A stretch of 64,000 bases of DNA from Castellaniella caeni NBRC 101664 (GTDB taxonomy: Bacteria; Pseudomonadota; Gammaproteobacteria; Burkholderiales; Burkholderiaceae_B). Both the position numbers and the translations under genes were made by a program. Location of the stretch: positions 33,464-97,463 of the forward strand of contig NZ_BCWN01000012.1 of NCBI RefSeq assembly GCF_001592225.1. The letters are read 5' to 3'. The notes below the pieces were generated by a model that saw only the letters and a list, made by a program, of their open reading frames with translations, searched no databases and was not told the DNA's origin. Below, in pieces: positions 36,174 to 43,144 of this stretch (the first letter of the stretch is position 1; each line of letters begins with the position of its first letter).

Positions 36174-36995
36174 TCAATCAAAAATATGCTTGATGAACAA
36201 GCTGAACAGGCCCGACTGGTTGTATATCTGCAGCTTCGCGTAGATGTGTTTGCGGTGGTTCTTGACCGTGCCCTCGGACAGCCCCAGGTTGGCCGCGATC
36301 GACACCGTCGAGTGGCCGCGCAGGATCATGCTGGCGATCAGCCGCTCGCGCGCCGTCAGGACGTCGCCCCCGAACGTATCCATGGCCTGGCTGAGCCGCG
36401 CATCCTTGGGGTCTTTGCGCCCCGCATCATCGCTGGTCGGCAGCCGACCACGCCACTGGCTTTCCATGAGCGCAATGACGGTCGTCGCCGTTGACTGCAG
36501 CGCCGTGAATTCCGGCGGGGAAAACGGCGGATGGCCCCGCTGGCGCAACAGCGAATAGGCGATATAGGCCTCGCTCACCCGGGTGAAGAAAACGATTTCT
36601 TCCGCCAGCGCCCCTGTTTCCATCGAGATGCACGGGTGAAACTCGGGCGAGTTGTAGTAGTCCCCCTCGAAGAACTGGTCGGGTGCCAGCGCCGACAGGC
36701 GGTAAAGCCCCGTCGGCATGTCCCGGCGGCAGGCGTCGTAGACGGCGTCCAGCAGATATGTGCCGTTCAGATAGCTTGCCATGACCGCCGGGGTGGAGAC
36801 CTGGTTCAGGCCGTCGTGGAGCAGCTGCGGACGGGCCCGCAGCGTGTACGAAAAGGTGCAGCTGATGTCGAAAGAGGCCACGCCGCGCAGCGCATCGTCC
36901 AGCGCGGGCGCGAACCGATCCGTGCCGATGGCCCGAATGAGGGAAGGCAGCGCGTCGGCCCATGGGCCCGAACGCGTCGTTCGCAGTGAATTCAA
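36174..36995 (-). CDS. LuxR-family HTH transcriptional regulator
   Basis: 273 aa. The C-terminal LuxR/GerE HTH covers ~205-265 (VLTARERLIASMILRGHSTVSIAANLGLSEGTVKNHRKHIYAKL). The N-terminal ~190 residues have no receiver domain and no clear acyl-homoserine-lactone pocket, so this is a stand-alone sensor of unknown ligand. It diverges from the APC permease at 37127, and the 131-bp gap contains a conspicuous 22-bp interrupted palindrome. Regulation of the permease/SDR pair is inferred. Confidence 0.88.
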   Translation of the reverse strand: MNSLRTTRSGPWADALPSLIRAIGTDRFAPALDDALRGVASFDISCTFSYTLRARPQLLHDGLNQVSTPAVMASYLNGTYLLDAVYDACRRDMPTGLYRLSALAPDQFFEGDYYNSPEFHPCISMETGALAEEIVFFTRVSEAYIAYSLLRQRGHPPFSPPEFTALQSTATTVIALMESQWRGRLPTSDDAGRKDPKDARLSQAMDTFGGDVLTARERLIASMILRGHSTVSIAANLGLSEGTVKNHRKHIYAKLQIYNQSGLFSLFIKHIFD

Positions 36996-37031
36996 GGGAT
37001 TTCTCCAGCGAGAGGACGACGGGGTTTCGGG

Positions 37032-37059
37032 TTGACCCTATGTCCCCTTGGGGACATAG
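37032..37059. promoter_or_regulatory. 22-bp interrupted palindrome in the LuxR/permease gap
   Basis: Perfect 10-bp arms CTATGTCCCC (37038-37047) and GGGGACATAG (37050-37059) with a TT centre. A -35-like TTGACC (37032-37037) abuts its left edge on the + strand. The size and symmetry fit a dimeric LuxR-type operator, placed to overlap promoter elements of the permease operon. Confidence 0.65.
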
Positions 37060-37126
37060 ACACCCCAACACGTCGAAACTTATCGTTAAGGCTGCCGAGA
37101 GGACATCGGTGGCCTAGGAGACAACC

Positions 37127-38659
37127 ATGGGTGCAGACAAAATATCACAAGGCGGCGTCAACTATAAAGCAGTTGACGCCTCGTACTTCGAACGGCGCCA
37201 GCTCAGGCGCCACGCGGGTGTTTTCACGCTGTGGATGATGGGCGTGGGGGCGGTCATTGCGGGGGATTACTCGGGCTGGAACATCGGCCTGGCGGACGGC
37301 GGCTTCGGCGGCCTGCTGATCTCCCTGCTGGTGGTCGGCTTCATGTACGTCTGTCTGTGCGCGTCCATCGGCGAGATGAGCGCGGCCCTGCCGCACACCG
37401 GAGGCGCCTATTCCTTCGCGCGCACGGCGCTGGGGCCGTGGGGCGGGTACACCACGGGTCTGGCGGAAAACATCGAATTCGTGCTGGCGCCGGGCGGCAA
37501 TATGTTCTTCATGAGCGCCTACCTCGCATCGATCACCGGGACGTCGATGGACTGGCTGCCCGTCTGGTGGATCGGCGGCTACGCCGTCATGCTGCTGCTC
37601 TCGACGCGCGGCATCGAGCTGACCATGCGCGTGCTGGTCTGGGTGACGGTCGCCGCGATCCTGGTGCTGGTCTTCTTTTTCGTCATCTCCATTCCCCAGG
37701 TGGACGTGGCGAAAAACGCCCTGAACATCGCCGAAGGCGGCGGGCTGCTGCCCGAGGGCAACGGCCCATGGTTGCCGTTCGGCATGACGGGGATACTCGC
37801 GACGCTGCCGTTCGCCGTCTACATGTTCCTCGCCGTCGAGCAGCTGCCGCTGGCGTCCGAAGAAGCCAAGAACCCCACGCGCGACATGCCGCGGGCGCTG
37901 TTGCTGTCCGTGGTCGCCCTCTTCTTCCTGGCGGTCGGCATGCTCTTCTTCAGTGCGTCGATCTCGACGGGCGCACACGCCCTGAGTTCGGCCAGCGACC
38001 TGCTGCTGGACAACTTCAAGGCGCTGCTGGGCGAAGGCTGGGCCAAGGTGCTGGCGCTGACCGCCGTCCTGGGCCTGGGGGCGAGCTTTTTCGCCGGCAG
38101 CTTCGCCTGCGGGCGCAACATCTACTCGCTGTCGCGGGCGGGCTATTTCCCCACGACGGTATCAGTCACCAACCCAAAAACACAGACACCCGACCGCGCG
38201 CTGGTGACGGGCTCCGGCTTGGCCCTGATCGCCCTGCTGGTCATCTGGTTCCTGGGCGGCAAAAACGACATCGCCTTCATGGGCGGCTTTCTCGTCAGCA
38301 TGATCGGCTTCGCCGGCATGATTTCATACCTGCTGCAAAGCATCTCGTTCATCCGCCTGCGCCAGCGGTATCCATCCATCAAACGGCCTTTTGTCAGCCC
38401 GCTGGGCAACTTCGGCGCCTACGTCACGATCGTGGTGTGCCTGGTCACGTTGGGCTACCTGTTCGTCAATCCGCTCTACCAATGGGCAGCCATCACCGTG
38501 ATGGTGTGGTATCTGGTCGGGCTGGCCTACTTCGCCTTCTACCGCCGCCACCGCCTGGTGCTGTCGCCCGAGGAAGAATTCGCCGTGACGGGGGGCGAGC
38601 ATGGGCAATCGATCGAAGCGGTGGAAAGCGACCTGGCGACGCAACCCAACCACGCCTGA
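37127..38659 (+). CDS. APC-family amino acid/ethanolamine-type permease
   Basis: 510 aa with about 12 membrane helices. The APC start pattern FTLWMMGVGAVIAGDYSGWNIGLADGGFGG and GEMSAALPHTGGAYSFARTALGPWGGYTTGLAENIEFVLAPG closely resemble ethanolamine permeases of the Eat/EutP group. The RBS TAGGAGA is 6-7 bp upstream of the ATG. The substrate is probably a small amine or amino acid; ethanolamine is the best guess but no ethanolamine ammonia-lyase genes are nearby. It is followed by an SDR 35 bp downstream that may act on the imported compound or its product. Confidence 0.88.
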   Translation: MGADKISQGGVNYKAVDASYFERRQLRRHAGVFTLWMMGVGAVIAGDYSGWNIGLADGGFGGLLISLLVVGFMYVCLCASIGEMSAALPHTGGAYSFARTALGPWGGYTTGLAENIEFVLAPGGNMFFMSAYLASITGTSMDWLPVWWIGGYAVMLLLSTRGIELTMRVLVWVTVAAILVLVFFFVISIPQVDVAKNALNIAEGGGLLPEGNGPWLPFGMTGILATLPFAVYMFLAVEQLPLASEEAKNPTRDMPRALLLSVVALFFLAVGMLFFSASISTGAHALSSASDLLLDNFKALLGEGWAKVLALTAVLGLGASFFAGSFACGRNIYSLSRAGYFPTTVSVTNPKTQTPDRALVTGSGLALIALLVIWFLGGKNDIAFMGGFLVSMIGFAGMISYLLQSISFIRLRQRYPSIKRPFVSPLGNFGAYVTIVVCLVTLGYLFVNPLYQWAAITVMVWYLVGLAYFAFYRRHRLVLSPEEEFAVTGGEHGQSIEAVESDLATQPNHA

Positions 38660-38694
38660 GCGCGCTGCCGCGCAGCGGCTGATTCGAACTTTTC

Positions 38695-39474
38695 ATGGGT
38701 GCAAAAATGGCTGAAAGACTGAAAGGGAAAATGGCAATCATCTCGGGCGGAGCCAGCGGCATGGGCGCGGCCTCGGCCATCCTGTTCGCCCAGGAGGGCG
38801 CCAGGGTGGCCATCGTGGACAGAAACGAAGCCCTGGCGGCGCAAACGGTAGCCGCGATCCGGGCGGCGGGCGGAGAGGCCCGGGCCTGGCTGGCCGACGT
38901 CTCGGACGAACACGCCGTCAACACCACGGTCGCGGAAATCACTGCAGTCTTCGGCGCGGCGGACGTGCTGTTCAACCACGCGGGCACGATCCTCATCAAG
39001 CCCTTCCTGGACATCTCGCTGCACGATTGGGACTGGCTGCACGCCGTCAACGTGCGCTCGATGTTCCTGATGACGCGCGCGGCACTGCCGGCGATGATCG
39101 AGGCGGGCGGGGGCTCCATCATCTGCACGTCCTCCATCTCCGCCGTGGCAGCCACACCCGGCGAAGTGCTGTACGACACCACGAAGGGGGCCGTCCACAT
39201 GTTCGCGCGGGCGATCGCCACCGAATTCCGCGACCGCAATATCCGCTGCAATGCGATCTGCCCCGGCTTCATCCGCACGCCCCACGGCCTGAGAGAAATC
39301 CACGAACTGGCCGCACAAGGGGTGGACGAATCCGGCGCCGCGCTCAAAGAGCGCCAGGGCCGCATCGGCGAACCGGAAGACGTCGCCAAGGCCGCGCTGT
39401 TTCTGGCCTGCGACGATTCCAGCTTCGTCACCGGCACCCACCTGTTCGTGGACAACGGGTTCACGGCAGCTTGA
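38695..39474 (+). CDS. SDR-family NAD(P)-dependent oxidoreductase
   Basis: 259 aa classical short-chain dehydrogenase. The cofactor motif is SGGASGMGAASA (TGxxxGxG variant, ~residues 17-28), the structural NHAG is at ~95, and the catalytic Ser is in ICTSSISAVAA with YxxxK as YDTTKGAVH (~residue 160). The acidic residue in IVDRNEA (end of beta2) favours NAD(H). A second ATG at 38707 is possible; neither has a convincing RBS. It probably belongs with the permease upstream. Its substrate is unknown, likely a small alcohol or hydroxy compound. Confidence 0.9.
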   Translation: MGAKMAERLKGKMAIISGGASGMGAASAILFAQEGARVAIVDRNEALAAQTVAAIRAAGGEARAWLADVSDEHAVNTTVAEITAVFGAADVLFNHAGTILIKPFLDISLHDWDWLHAVNVRSMFLMTRAALPAMIEAGGGSIICTSSISAVAATPGEVLYDTTKGAVHMFARAIATEFRDRNIRCNAICPGFIRTPHGLREIHELAAQGVDESGAALKERQGRIGEPEDVAKAALFLACDDSSFVTGTHLFVDNGFTAA

Positions 39475-39531
39475 TCAAGAACCCGGCAGCCATCTCAGAG
39501 CAGGCTCAAGCCGCGCAGCCACCATGCCTAT

Positions 39532-39560
39532 TTGACATAATGTTGGAATACTGATATTTT
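39532..39560 (+). promoter_or_regulatory. Near-consensus sigma-70 promoter
   Basis: A perfect -35 TTGACA (39532-39537), a 17-bp spacer and a -10 TATTTT (39555-39560; 4 of 6). It is the best-matching housekeeping promoter I see in the window and lies in locally AT-rich DNA. Transcription would begin just before the hairpin at 39572 and read through the 45-aa ORF. Confidence 0.7.
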
Positions 39561-39571
39561 GTACAGCTGTA

Positions 39572-39596
39572 GTGGCGGCACACGGTGTGCTGCCAC
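39572..39596 (+). other. Stable hairpin at the 5' end of the predicted small-ORF mRNA
   Basis: Arms GTGGCGGCACA (39572-39582) and TGTGCTGCCAC (39586-39596) with a 3-nt CGG loop and one G-T pair. It begins a few bases after the expected transcription start and ends 19 bp before the ATG, so it could stabilise the transcript. It lacks a T-run and is not a terminator. Confidence 0.6.
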
Positions 39597-39615
39597 GTTG
39601 CTTTGGGAGAAAACC

Positions 39616-39753
39616 ATGTCAACACCTAAACGTGTCGCCTGGAAAGACATCGTCGCGCCACCACTCAACTGGCAAGCCCCAAAGATATCCGCTCAAGAAT
39701 CCAAGTCAGACGAGACCAAACAAGACAAGAAAGAGCAAGGCTCTGATAAATAA
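39616..39753 (+). CDS. Small charged protein, 45 aa, unknown
   Basis: Starts MSTPKRVAWKDIVAPPLNWQ and ends in a Lys/Asp/Glu/Gln-rich, probably disordered tail (ESKSDETKQDKKEQGSDK). The RBS TTGGGAGAAAACC precedes the ATG. It has the strongest promoter in the window and a structured 5' leader. Codon use is less GC-rich than the neighbours, consistent with acquired DNA. I do not recognise a family. It might be an abundant small acidic/basic protein or a small-protein regulator; it could also be an unneeded frame on a regulatory RNA. Confidence 0.5.
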   Translation: MSTPKRVAWKDIVAPPLNWQAPKISAQESKSDETKQDKKEQGSDK

Positions 39754-39792
39754 GCCTCTTGTCGTCTGGCACGGGTGTCTGATCCCCCGCCT

Positions 39793-39813
39793 CCAGCCCG
39801 CCCGGCGGGCTGG
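39793..39813. repeat. GC-rich inverted repeat before the FrnE-like gene
   Basis: Arms CCAGCCCGCC and GGCGGGCTGG separated by one C. No T-run follows, so it is not a clear terminator. It lies between the small ORF and the start at 39835 and could separate or attenuate the two. Confidence 0.5.
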
Positions 39814-39834
39814 GCCCAACAATAGAAACCAGAC

Positions 39835-40482
39835 ATGACTACCCATATCAAGATCGATTTCGTCTCCGACGTGTCTTGCCCCTGGTGCGCAGTGGGGTTG
39901 GGCTCGCTAGAACAGGCATTGTCCAGGGTCGATGGCGAAATCGAGGCAGAACTGCATTTCCAACCCTTCGAGCTGAACCCGGACATGCCCCCCGAAGGAG
40001 AGGACACCGTCGAACGCCTGTCGCACAAGTACGGCATGACGCCAGAGCAGGTTCGCCAAAATGGCGAACTGATCACGGCGCGGGGCCGCGAGGTCGGCTT
40101 CACTTTCAACATGGACAAGCGCACGCGCACCTACAACACCTTCGACGCACACCGACTGCTGCACTGGGCCGGTCTCGAAGGTCATCAGCTGGCCCTGAAA
40201 CACGCCCTGCTGAAAGCTTATTTCACCGATGGCGAAAACCCCAGTGCGCACGACGTCCTGGTCAGGCTATGCCGCGAGTCGGGACTGAACCAGGATCGCG
40301 CACGCGAGATTCTGGGCTCCGACGAGTACGCGATCGACGTCCGGGCGCGCGAACGCTTTTACACCCAGCAGGGTATCAGCTCCGTCCCTTCCATCATCTT
40401 CAACGACCGGCACCTGATCCAGGGCGGCCAGGCCCCCGAGACCTTCGAGCGGGCGTTGCGGCAGCTTGCCGATGCCGGGTGA
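39835..40482 (+). CDS. DsbA-family oxidoreductase, FrnE-like, CPWC active site
   Basis: 215 aa with active site SDVSCPWCAVGLGSLEQAL (CPWC at residues ~15-18), helical insert KYGMTPEQVRQNGELITARGREVGF and the cis-Pro loop GISSVPSIIFND near residue 185. There is no signal peptide. This is the typical cytoplasmic FrnE/polyketide-associated DsbA group, which catalyses disulfide exchange and has been tied to oxidative-stress tolerance. It is the second such thioredoxin-fold protein in the window, after 30759 (CGWC); the two are different subfamilies. It sits inside the patchwork region next to tRNA-Leu. Confidence 0.93.
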   Translation: MTTHIKIDFVSDVSCPWCAVGLGSLEQALSRVDGEIEAELHFQPFELNPDMPPEGEDTVERLSHKYGMTPEQVRQNGELITARGREVGFTFNMDKRTRTYNTFDAHRLLHWAGLEGHQLALKHALLKAYFTDGENPSAHDVLVRLCRESGLNQDRAREILGSDEYAIDVRARERFYTQQGISSVPSIIFNDRHLIQGGQAPETFERALRQLADAG

Positions 40483-40510
40483 ATCGATCTGAAGTCTCTG
40501 GTGCCGGGTA

Positions 40511-40663
40511 TCAGAAAGCCACGCTGCCCGCCCCCAGCACCGACCAACGGTAATCCGCGCCAAACAGGCGATCCGCAGTGCGCTTCATGAACACCAGATT
40601 GTCCACCTCATCCGACACGGGCGGCGTGTGGATGGCGCCCGCGATGGCGCAGATGATGGTAGG
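40511..40663 (-). pseudogene. Shrunken remnant of a BKACE-family (3-keto-5-aminohexanoate cleavage enzyme) gene
   Basis: A 50-codon open stretch reads PTIICAIAGAIHTPPVSD and then DNLVFMKRTADRLFGADYRW SVLGAG, ending SVAF-stop. The first part matches the BKACE N-terminus and the second the region just before the conserved GAGR/GVGR-histidine segment. The ~180 residues normally between them, and everything after, are absent. It has no start codon or RBS and abuts the hicB stop. It is best explained as a gene reduced by an internal and a 3' deletion. Family recognition is from memory of the motif TADRLFGxDYxWSVLGAG. Confidence 0.6.
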
Positions 40664-40671
40664 TTGCGGAA

Positions 40672-41061
40672 TTAGGCCTCGGCCATTTCCCGTTCTGCGG
40701 CTTTTGCCAGGAACGCGGAGCGCGACAGACGCTGAGCCTTGGCCACTGCATCAATACGATGCACGAGGTTTTCCGGCAGACTGATGTTTAGACGCACGGC
40801 TTTGGTGCTGACCTTAGACAGGTCAATATCAACCATCATCCAAAACCCCTCCTCGAAGTCCTCATTACCTTCCCAGGCCTCGGGTGCGCTGGGGCTGGGG
40901 ATGGCTTCGGTTTCACCGTGAAAATGCGCCTCGACGGCTTCCTGGGCAGCGCGAGGAAGGTCTTGCAGCTCATCAGCACCGGCAAAGCAGCCGGGGAAGT
41001 CTGGAAAGGATGCGCCATAGGCGCTGTCGCGGTCCTTGTGTACGTGGATGGGATAGAGCAT
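40672..41061 (-). CDS. hicB: HicB-family antitoxin
   Basis: 129 aa from the ATG at 41061 (MLYPIHVHKDRDSAYGASFPDFPGCFAGADEL), the classic degraded-RNase-H-like HicB domain (residues ~1-70). A C-terminal ribbon-helix-helix DNA-binding domain follows (TKAVRLNISLPENLVHRIDAVAKAQRLSRSAFLAKAAEREM). It neutralises the HicA mRNA interferase and represses the operon. It starts 20 bp after the hicA stop. Good RBS (CCAGGAGAA) upstream. Confidence 0.95.
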   Translation of the reverse strand: MLYPIHVHKDRDSAYGASFPDFPGCFAGADELQDLPRAAQEAVEAHFHGETEAIPSPSAPEAWEGNEDFEEGFWMMVDIDLSKVSTKAVRLNISLPENLVHRIDAVAKAQRLSRSAFLAKAAEREMAEA

Positions 41062-41081
41062 TTGGTTTTCTCCTGGCTTGC

Positions 41082-41264
41082 TTACCGCAGGCCGGCTTGT
41101 GTGAGGATGCTGCGCTGTGTGGCTAAAGGCAGATCCTTCTTTGGGTGCGGCACTGTGACCTTGCCGGGCTTGGTTGGGTGCTTGAACTGATGATGTGACC
41201 CAACGGTATGCGCGAGATACCAGCCGTCGGCTTTCAGTTGCTTGATGAGGTCTGCGCTGTTCAT
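41082..41264 (-). CDS. hicA: HicA-family mRNA interferase toxin
   Basis: 60 aa: MNSADLIKQLKADGWYLAHTVGSHHQFKHPTKPGK... with the dsRNA-binding-like fold and the catalytic His in GSHHQFKHP, full length for HicA. It is the first gene of a two-gene hicAB operon, in the usual toxin-first order. The start was trimmed from a longer open frame that has no coding character. An inverted repeat immediately upstream is the likely HicB operator. Confidence 0.95.
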   Translation of the reverse strand: MNSADLIKQLKADGWYLAHTVGSHHQFKHPTKPGKVTVPHPKKDLPLATQRSILTQAGLR

Positions 41265-41299
41265 GTGTGTAATTGTACACACCACACAATGATACACAA
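41265..41299 (-). promoter_or_regulatory. hicAB promoter with putative HicB operator
   Basis: Inverted repeat with 7-bp arms GTGTGTA (41265-41271) and TACACAC (41276-41282) directly before the hicA ATG. On the minus strand a -10 TACAAT (41277-41272) lies inside it, with a weak -35 TTGTGT at 41299-41294, 16 bp away. Binding of the HicB ribbon-helix-helix domain would cover the -10. Confidence 0.6.
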
Positions 41300-41460
41300 C
41301 ATATTTATTCCGACCCCTCGTGGGTGCGGCGCAAGTCCTGCATCGCAGGCCGCCTGGGTTGATCGCCGGGCGATAGATTGTCTCCTCCCGGTGCTTCGGC
41401 ATCGTTTCGCGCCCCGCTGAGTCGAGAGATTTGTGGGGCGCGGTGTTTTGGAGGTCCGTG
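41283..41460. other. Non-coding gap between hicA and the phage-like ORF
   Basis: No convincing gene. It holds a hairpin with 8-bp arms CGCGCCCC (41408-41415) and GGGGCGCG (41435-41442) around a 19-nt loop, followed by the RBS of the next ORF. Base composition is mixed and lower in GC than the flanking core genes. Confidence 0.5.
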
Positions 41461-41706
41461 GTGTTCGACTTTCTGGAATCGACGCTGAAAGCGGCCGCAA
41501 GTGTGGTGGTCGTGCCTGTCGCTGTGGCGGCGGATGTTGCCACGCTTCCGCAGGAGCTGCGGCGATATCTTGCCCCCTTTCGCATCAGGCATCTGACCTG
41601 GCCGACAGCGACGAAGCCGCATCAAAGCTGCTACAGCGACTCCAGCGTCAATTTGACTCGAAAACACTATCGCAGCAGGGCCACAAAACTGAAGGCCGTT
41701 CGCTGA
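41461..41706 (+). CDS. Small phage-like hypothetical protein, possibly frameshifted
   Basis: GTG start behind TGGAGG (41449-41454). The first ~40 residues, VFDFLESTLKAAASVVVVPVAVAADVATL, resemble small hydrophobic proteins I associate with tailed phages of Burkholderiales. After ~residue 42 the frame turns into unlikely sequence rich in His/Trp/Arg, while another + frame carries a natural-looking helix, DLADSDEAASKLLQRLQRQ, which suggests a frameshift. It is therefore probably a decayed phage gene rather than a functional one. The family assignment is tentative. Confidence 0.4.
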   Translation: MFDFLESTLKAAASVVVVPVAVAADVATLPQELRRYLAPFRIRHLTWPTATKPHQSCYSDSSVNLTRKHYRSRATKLKAVR

Positions 41707-41777
41707 AATGCGGAACACCGTGCAGAATAAATGTGGAACGTTGTAAATCATCAACTTCGCAAGTTGTTGATTTTAGA

Positions 41778-41862
41778 TGGTGCCCGGGGCCGGAATCGAA
41801 CCGGCACGCCTTGCGGCGGGGGATTTTGAGTCCCCTGCGTCTACCAATTTCACCACCCGGGC
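41778..41862 (-). tRNA. tRNA-Leu (anticodon CAA)
   Basis: 85 nt including an encoded CCA. The acceptor stem GCCCGGG pairs with CCCGGGC, and the D-loop region GGTGAAATTGGTAGACGC is typical of tRNA-Leu. The anticodon stem-loop is GGGGA-CTCAAAA-TCCCC, giving anticodon CAA (codon UUG). A long variable arm (CGCCGCAAGGCG) and the T-arm GGTTCGATTCC follow. Its 3' end points towards the hicAB/pseudogene patchwork, the usual side for element integration. Confidence 0.97.
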
Positions 41863-41904
41863 AGGGTCGGGGTGACAGAGCGCCACCCCGGAAAAGGATC
41901 GTTA

Positions 41905-42903
41905 TTATACGGTGTTTTCGGCCTTCGCTGTTCGACGCCAGGTGCCGGGGGCCACGCCGTGCGCGGCCCGAAACAGGCGGCCCAGGTGGGCGGCGTCGGA
42001 GAAACCGCAATCAGAGGCGATGTCGGCGATGCTTTTGTCGGTGGAGCGCAGCATCCAGTCGGCCAGGCGCAGGCGCAAGGTGCGGGCATACGCCTGCGGC
42101 GTGGTGCCCAGGTGCGTCTTGAACAGACGCTGCAGCTGGCGGGGCGACAGCCCCAGGCGTGCCGCCAGATCGGGCAGGCTCAGGGCCTGGCCCGCATATT
42201 GCTGCATCAGCAATACGGCCCGGCGCACGGGCAAGGGGCTGTCGGCAGGCACATCTGGAGGCGGCGGCTGCACCTGGTGGCGCACTTCGCCCGGTTCGAT
42301 CTGCAGGCAGCGCAGGGCGCGCCGCAGCTCGGCCTCGGGCACATGACGGCGCAACACGCGCACGGCCAGTTCGGTGACGGCAGCCCCACCCGAGCAGCTC
42401 AGGCGGCGGCGATCCTGCACCAGAGGGCGGTCGGTCACCAGCCAATCAGGCGAGATGGCAGGATGGCGCTGGATGAAATCGTCGTACATATCCGCGGCCA
42501 CGCACAGGCGGTGGTTTTGCACGACCCCGGCCTGCGCCAGCGCGAACACGCCGTTGCACAGGCCCACCAGATAGCGCCCTCCGCGGGCGGCCTGGCGCAG
42601 CCAGGACAGCAAGCGCGGGCTGGCGGCTACGGCGGGCGTCAGTGGGCCGCCCACGACCACCACATAATCGAAACGCGCCGGGTTGCCCAGCAGGTCGCCC
42701 GGCACCACCTGGATGCCGCTGGCCGAGCGCACCGGCAGCAGCGTGTCGGCCACGACCTCCCAGGCGCAGGGCCCGGGAGCGTCGGATCGGGCGTCGAGCA
42801 GGCCCAGCAGATCGGCGAAACCGGCGAAGGCCCCCATCGAGAACTGGGGCATGAGGACAAACCCCAAGCGCACGGCCACGGCGCTTGAAACGTCAACTTT
42901 CAT
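41905..42903 (-). CDS. GlxA-family regulator (DJ-1/PfpI domain plus AraC HTH)
   Basis: 332 aa from the ATG at 42903 (a TTG three codons earlier is less likely). The N-terminal DJ-1/PfpI-like domain (~residues 10-190) has the nucleophile-elbow-like GLCNGVFALAQAG; the AraC-type double HTH (~225-325) includes SLPDLAARLGLSPRQLQRLFKTHLGTTPQAYARTLRLRLA and SIADIASDCGFSDAAHLGRLFRAAHGVAP. This group controls amino-acid, betaine and arginine catabolism. It diverges from sdaA across 241 bp that contain three related TGTCG-type half-sites, so control of serine degradation is likely (inference). Confidence 0.92.
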   Translation of the reverse strand: MKVDVSSAVAVRLGFVLMPQFSMGAFAGFADLLGLLDARSDAPGPCAWEVVADTLLPVRSASGIQVVPGDLLGNPARFDYVVVVGGPLTPAVAASPRLLSWLRQAARGGRYLVGLCNGVFALAQAGVVQNHRLCVAADMYDDFIQRHPAISPDWLVTDRPLVQDRRRLSCSGGAAVTELAVRVLRRHVPEAELRRALRCLQIEPGEVRHQVQPPPPDVPADSPLPVRRAVLLMQQYAGQALSLPDLAARLGLSPRQLQRLFKTHLGTTPQAYARTLRLRLADWMLRSTDKSIADIASDCGFSDAAHLGRLFRAAHGVAPGTWRRTAKAENTV

Positions 42904-42920
42904 GGCGGACAAAAGACCTG

Positions 42921-43055
42921 AATGTCGTATTCATTATAAAAATAATGCTAATTAGTCGTTTTTATTCATTTCAACAAAATATAGATTTGATAAAGGCCAG
43001 CCGAACGCACCGAGGAAGACCAGTCAGATACCTGAATAATGTCGTTTTAATTCAA
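42921..43055. promoter_or_regulatory. AT-rich divergent promoter region with three GTCGT...ATTCA repeats
   Basis: Three similarly oriented copies are seen: GTCGTATTCATT (from 42924), GTCGTTTTTATTCATT (from 42955) and GTCGTTTTAATTCAAG (from 43041). Copies 1 and 2 are 31 bp apart, three helical turns. This recalls direct TGTCG half-sites bound by GlxA/ArgR-type AraC regulators. The gap 42904-43144 is otherwise non-coding. Confidence 0.5.
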
Positions 43056-43144
43056 GATTGATTATGCCAAATGACTAGAATCACTGGCAATCCAAGGGTG
43101 CATCACAAGCACCCGGTTCATCTCTCAGGATCAGAATCTTCGCC

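Noticed and set aside
42921..43055. CRISPR-like interpretation of the GTCGT...ATTCA repeats
   Set aside because: Three short, degenerate copies at unequal spacing in a divergent promoter gap; regulatory half-sites fit better. No CRISPR repeats or cas genes were seen anywhere.
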